6,542 bases of DNA from a bacterium (GTDB lineage Bacteria > Patescibacteriota > Minisyncoccia > Moranbacterales > DUUL01): contig DAOUPS010000049.1 in assembly GCA_030626045.1 (NCBI GenBank), positions 1 through 6,542 of the forward strand, read 5' to 3'. Shown here piece after piece: positions 4,198-6,542 of this stretch. The stretch's first letter is position 1, and the number at the start of each line of letters is the position of its first letter. Made by a program: the position numbers and the translations under genes. The notes below the pieces were generated by a model. That model was not told the origin of the DNA. It searched no databases and was given only the letters and a program-made list of their open reading frames with translations.

Positions 4198-5436
4198 CTA
4201 GGCGAAATAAGATCTTATCTTTTCAACGGATTTAGCGTAGGAAGCTTGATCAACTTGGTTGATTTCATCCAAAACTTGAAAATAATCCGATAAAATGGGT
4301 CTGATCTTTTCATGAATTGAACCGATTAGCTTTTTTGCTTCATCACTTTGGTAATCTGCATTATCGAGTAGAGCCAGTATGTCTTCCTTGTACTGATTAA
4401 TATTTTTCTTGAGTTTAAGTTTGGCGAATATACTCATTTCATCAATCTGGCTTTCTAAGGCTGTTTCGATCTTTTCCAAATTACCTTCAAGTTCTTTTAC
4501 GTTTGGCGCATTTTCTATTTCTTCCGCTTTTTCATCTTCTCCTGCCTGATCTTCATCATAGCGGTTGTCTCCTTCAATATCTGCCAATGCGATTGATCTT
4601 TCAAAATCGTTTTGCAGATCAGCGCTCTTTTCAAATTCACCTGCCTCGCTTTCACTCGGTTTGAATGCAAGCAGTAGCGAGGCCATTACGACTCCGCCTG
4701 TTGCGAAGGCACGGCAGGCTTTACTCGAAAAGTTATGATCGCCAAGATATCTAAGTATGCCAAACTGCTTACTTGAAAGGGAATCATCAAGTTTCTCCCC
4801 TTTGCCTTGAAAAAAAGAAATAAATTTGTCGAAGTATTTTTCTGATAAATTTTTGTAAAAACCTTCACCTTGTTTGAATATTTCTTTTCTTTGCTTGTCA
4901 ATTTGAGATTTTAATCGGGTATACTCCTCAAATTGCCTGCAATATTCATTTACTTTTTCTTCCGGCAAGACTTCTACTTTTTGAATATCACTTAACAACT
5001 CATAAACCCCGGCCTTTTTTTCGGTGAGCAGTTCATCAATGTCTTCCATCTCCTCAATTTCAAAACCCTCTTCCGCTCGAATTTTTTCAGCCAGCTGATC
5101 CATTAATCGGTCAATTCCAAAATCTGATCCCTGGCTTAAAGGAATTTTTTGGATCTCTTCCAGTCCGTGATAAGCGATCAAGGTATGAAACGTGTCGCGA
5201 TCTCCTTCAGACAAAGTATCTTTAATATCATCCATACTTTCCAGTAGCATACTTTTTTCTATTCTCTCCCTCTCATTTAAAGGTTCATAAGCATCTATTT
5301 TCTCTTCAGTTTCGATTACGGAAAAAGCTTCTTCTTCTCCGGTTTCTTCTTCATTTTCTTGTTCAATATCACTATCCTGTTGTTCGCTGGCTTCAACCGA
5401 TGCAGTCTGAAATTTTTTTTCGATATTCTCGATCAT
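4198..5436 (-). CDS. Acidic, largely helical protein with one central hydrophobic segment; function unknown
   Basis: I do not recognise this 412-residue protein. Residues 15-50 are very rich in Glu and Asp. Residues 55-215 are charged and probably helical or coiled-coil (for example KQRKEIFKQGEGFYKNLSEK near 181-200). Residues 241-258 (CRAFATGGVVMASLLLAF) form the only hydrophobic stretch, preceded by basic residues and followed by KPSESEAGE, like a signal anchor or short transmembrane helix. Residues 290-309 are again acidic and residues 310-412 are charged and helical. If the segment spans the membrane, the N-terminal half would be inside and the C-terminal half outside by the positive-inside rule. 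It might also be peripheral. The gene starts nine bases after the 83-residue gene ends, so the two are cotranscribed. The ATG at 5436 has no Shine-Dalgarno; GTAAACTAA precedes it by four bases. Confidence 0.85.
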   Translation of the reverse strand: MIENIEKKFQTASVEASEQQDSDIEQENEEETGEEEAFSVIETEEKIDAYEPLNERERIEKSMLLESMDDIKDTLSEGDRDTFHTLIAYHGLEEIQKIPLSQGSDFGIDRLMDQLAEKIRAEEGFEIEEMEDIDELLTEKKAGVYELLSDIQKVEVLPEEKVNEYCRQFEEYTRLKSQIDKQRKEIFKQGEGFYKNLSEKYFDKFISFFQGKGEKLDDSLSSKQFGILRYLGDHNFSSKACRAFATGGVVMASLLLAFKPSESEAGEFEKSADLQNDFERSIALADIEGDNRYDEDQAGEDEKAEEIENAPNVKELEGNLEKIETALESQIDEMSIFAKLKLKKNINQYKEDILALLDNADYQSDEAKKLIGSIHEKIRPILSDYFQVLDEINQVDQASYAKSVEKIRSYFA

Positions 5437-5445
5437 AAAATTAGT

Positions 5446-5697
5446 TTACAAAACATCTTTAATTTTGCGTTCTTGCAACTCGACAACAAAAGACTCAAAA
5501 TCTTCTCTTTCTTCCCGCATGATCTTTTGCCAAACAACTAAGTTTCCTGTTTTGAGCGCTGTTTCCAATCTAAAAAGCTTTTTGGATATTTTGGCGGCAG
5601 AAGTGTCATCTTGCCGGCCAAGCTCTCGCAGTACATCTATTTGAGACGATGGCAAAAACTTACCGAGTTTTGAAAAAGTCATTTTTTTATTTTTCAT
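5446..5697 (-). CDS. Small helical protein of unknown function, first gene of the operon
   Basis: This 83-residue protein (MKNKKMTFSKLGKFLPSS...) is rich in Lys, Glu, Arg and Leu, with no signal peptide, membrane segment or metal motif, and is likely all helical and cytoplasmic. No family is recognised. It is nine bases upstream of the 412-residue gene, so a shared role is likely. The start is either ATG at 5697 or ATG at 5682 (Met6). The candidate promoter at 5704-5732 would start transcription almost at 5697, so the mRNA could be leaderless from the first ATG, or have a 15-base leader to the second. Neither start has a Shine-Dalgarno. Absence of a strong homology signal leaves some doubt, but tight coupling and good coding character support it. 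Confidence 0.75.
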   Translation of the reverse strand: MKNKKMTFSKLGKFLPSSQIDVLRELGRQDDTSAAKISKKLFRLETALKTGNLVVWQKIMREEREDFESFVVELQERKIKDVL

Positions 5698-5703
5698 ACT
5701 GTT

Positions 5704-5732
5704 AGTTTACTATTTGCAGTTAATAACGTCAA
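5704..5732 (-). promoter_or_regulatory. Candidate promoter of the two-gene operon
   Basis: On the minus strand TTGACG (5732-5727, five of six) is followed after 17 bases by TAAACT (5709-5704, four of six). The expected start falls within a base or two of the ATG at 5697, which would make the mRNA leaderless. Confidence 0.5.
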
Positions 5733-5763
5733 AAAATATTTCATGTTGAAAAAGGGAAGCTCG

Positions 5764-5782
5764 TGTCATTGAAAAAATGACA
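5764..5782. repeat. Inverted repeat over the -35 of the flavoprotein promoter
   Basis: TGTCATT (5764-5770) and AATGACA (5776-5782) are perfect complements around five bases. The repeat overlaps the -35 hexamer at 5769-5774, where an operator would be expected. No T-tract makes it a terminator. Confidence 0.5.
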
Positions 5783-5797
5783 TAAGAATGATAAAAT
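5769..5797 (+). promoter_or_regulatory. Candidate promoter of the flavoprotein gene
   Basis: TTGAAA (5769-5774) and TAAAAT (5792-5797) are 17 bases apart, each matching five of six. Transcription would start near 5804, leaving a leader of about 124 bases that contains the palindrome TGTTCAGAACA (5870-5880). Confidence 0.55.
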
Positions 5798-5927
5798 TAA
5801 GTTTAGATCACAGTGGAACCGTTCCCAACGCTCTTTCTGCTGAAATTCTGAATTTTCGCTGTGAAATGGTGTTCAGAACAGTCCCATAACAGAATGTATT
5901 CCAACAATGTTTAATTTTATCGATTGA

Positions 5928-6542
5928 ATGAGAAAATATGATGTGATTATTATCGGTGCGGGTCCGGGAGGATTGAAATGTGCTGAAGTATTGGGCAAGA
6001 ACAATAAAAAAGTTTTGTTGCTTGAGAAAAATTTCGCAATTGGTCCGAAAATTTGCGCAGGAGGACTCACAAGAAAAGCGTTCAAGTATTTGCGTGTTCC
6101 GGATCAACTAATCGAAAAGCGATTTCAAGGCATTATATTTCAGTCTCTAAAACAGAGGACAAGGCTGGAGTTTGGGGAGGACTTTGCGTACACGATCGAA
6201 AGAGAAAAACTTGGACAATGGCAGTTTAATAAACTTAAATCACTTAAAAGCGTTGATATTGAAACAGGCACTGAGGTCGTAAAGATCAGCGACGAACATA
6301 TTGTTACCGGCAGTAATGAAAAAATATATTTTGAAAAACTGGTTGGTGCGGATGGATCGAATTCGATTCTCAGAAAACATTTAAAGATCAGCAGTAAACT
6401 TGTCGGTATAGCCTTTCATTATCTTGTACCGATCGAACAATGCAAAGATCTGTCAGAAATTGAAGTACATTTTGACTCAAAGCTATTTTCAGCCTGGTAT
6501 TCATGGATATTTCCTCATCGGGACTATGTGTCGATAGGATAC
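5928..6542 (+). CDS. FAD-dependent oxidoreductase, geranylgeranyl reductase family, N-terminal part (cut by window edge)
   Basis: The frame runs open for 205 residues to the window end. Members use FAD and a reduced cofactor to saturate prenyl double bonds in archaeal lipids, chlorophyll tails or menaquinone, and related proteins hydroxylate aromatics. Visible are the Rossmann dinucleotide motif DVIIIGAGPGG (5-15), Glu33 in LLLEK that would bind the ADP ribose, KICAGGLT (41-48) typical of the reductase group, YTIEREKLGQW (88-98) and the second FAD motif VGADGSNSILR (139-149). Roughly half of a normal protein of 350-450 residues is missing. The ATG at 5928 is preferred because an upstream in-frame ATG (5907) is cut off by a TGA directly before it. 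No Shine-Dalgarno is seen. The exact substrate cannot be told. The gene diverges from the two-gene operon. Confidence 0.9.
   Translation, partial: MRKYDVIIIGAGPGGLKCAEVLGKNNKKVLLLEKNFAIGPKICAGGLTRKAFKYLRVPDQLIEKRFQGIIFQSLKQRTRLEFGEDFAYTIEREKLGQWQFNKLKSLKSVDIETGTEVVKISDEHIVTGSNEKIYFEKLVGADGSNSILRKHLKISSKLVGIAFHYLVPIEQCKDLSEIEVHFDSKLFSAWYSWIFPHRDYVSIGY

Noticed and set aside
4686..4901. Minus-strand frame inside the 412-residue gene
   Set aside because: Alternative frame of a larger gene on the same strand, without its own start signals.
5359..5541. Plus-strand frame of 60 codons
   Set aside because: Antisense to the junction of the two operon genes.
5808..6107. Minus-strand frames (5808-6107 and 5873-6085)
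   Set aside because: Antisense to the flavoprotein start, whose FAD motifs make the plus strand coding.

Overview
The window is AT-rich bacterial chromosome around a replication origin. Minus-strand dnaA is followed by the start of minus-strand dnaN, and the gap between them holds DnaA boxes and an AT-rich stretch, so oriC lies at about 344-640. About 2.6 kb away, beyond a lipoprotein gene, is a cluster of five parS centromere sites. The wording of DnaA (an N-terminus like MTKDELWQAVLGELELS, and NNELAYAAC before the P-loop), the generally weak ribosome binding sites, the tRNAs without encoded CCA and the small proteins of unknown function recall Candidate Phyla Radiation (Patescibacteria) genomes. 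I recognised this by eye, so the assignment is tentative.

Layout. 1-343: dnaN, cut by the window edge. 344-640: oriC. 641-2059: dnaA. 2060-2267: dnaA leader and the terminator of the next gene. 2268-2819: a small lipoprotein gene with its own promoter, strong Shine-Dalgarno and terminator. 2820-3836: about 1 kb with no gene I can support. It holds the lipoprotein promoter, an 11-bp hairpin, five parS sites (four of them in two copies of a 56-bp module), a probable decayed third module, candidate promoters, and a GC-rich folded element that begins with a copy of the tRNA-Ala 5' end. 3837-3989: tRNA-Ala(GGC) and tRNA-Arg(CCU) on the plus strand. 3990-4197: a convergent gap with a minus-strand terminator. 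4198-5697: a two-gene minus-strand operon of unknown function, an 83-residue helical protein and a 412-residue acidic protein with one hydrophobic segment. 5698-5927: divergent promoters. 5928-6542: the start of a plus-strand geranylgeranyl-reductase-family flavoprotein, cut by the window edge.

How it works together. DnaA would bind the boxes next to its own gene and open the AT-rich DNA beside dnaN. DnaN is the clamp loaded onto the new forks. The parS cluster would load ParB (not encoded here) and mark the origin region for segregation. The lipoprotein, the tRNA pair, the two-gene operon and the flavoprotein have no visible functional link to replication.

The most unusual part is 3131-3807: phased paired parS modules, an apparent relic module without its second parS, and a GC-rich, possibly pseudoknotted element sharing 13 bases with the adjacent tRNA-Ala. 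I do not see a defence system, CRISPR array, transposase or other clear mobile system.
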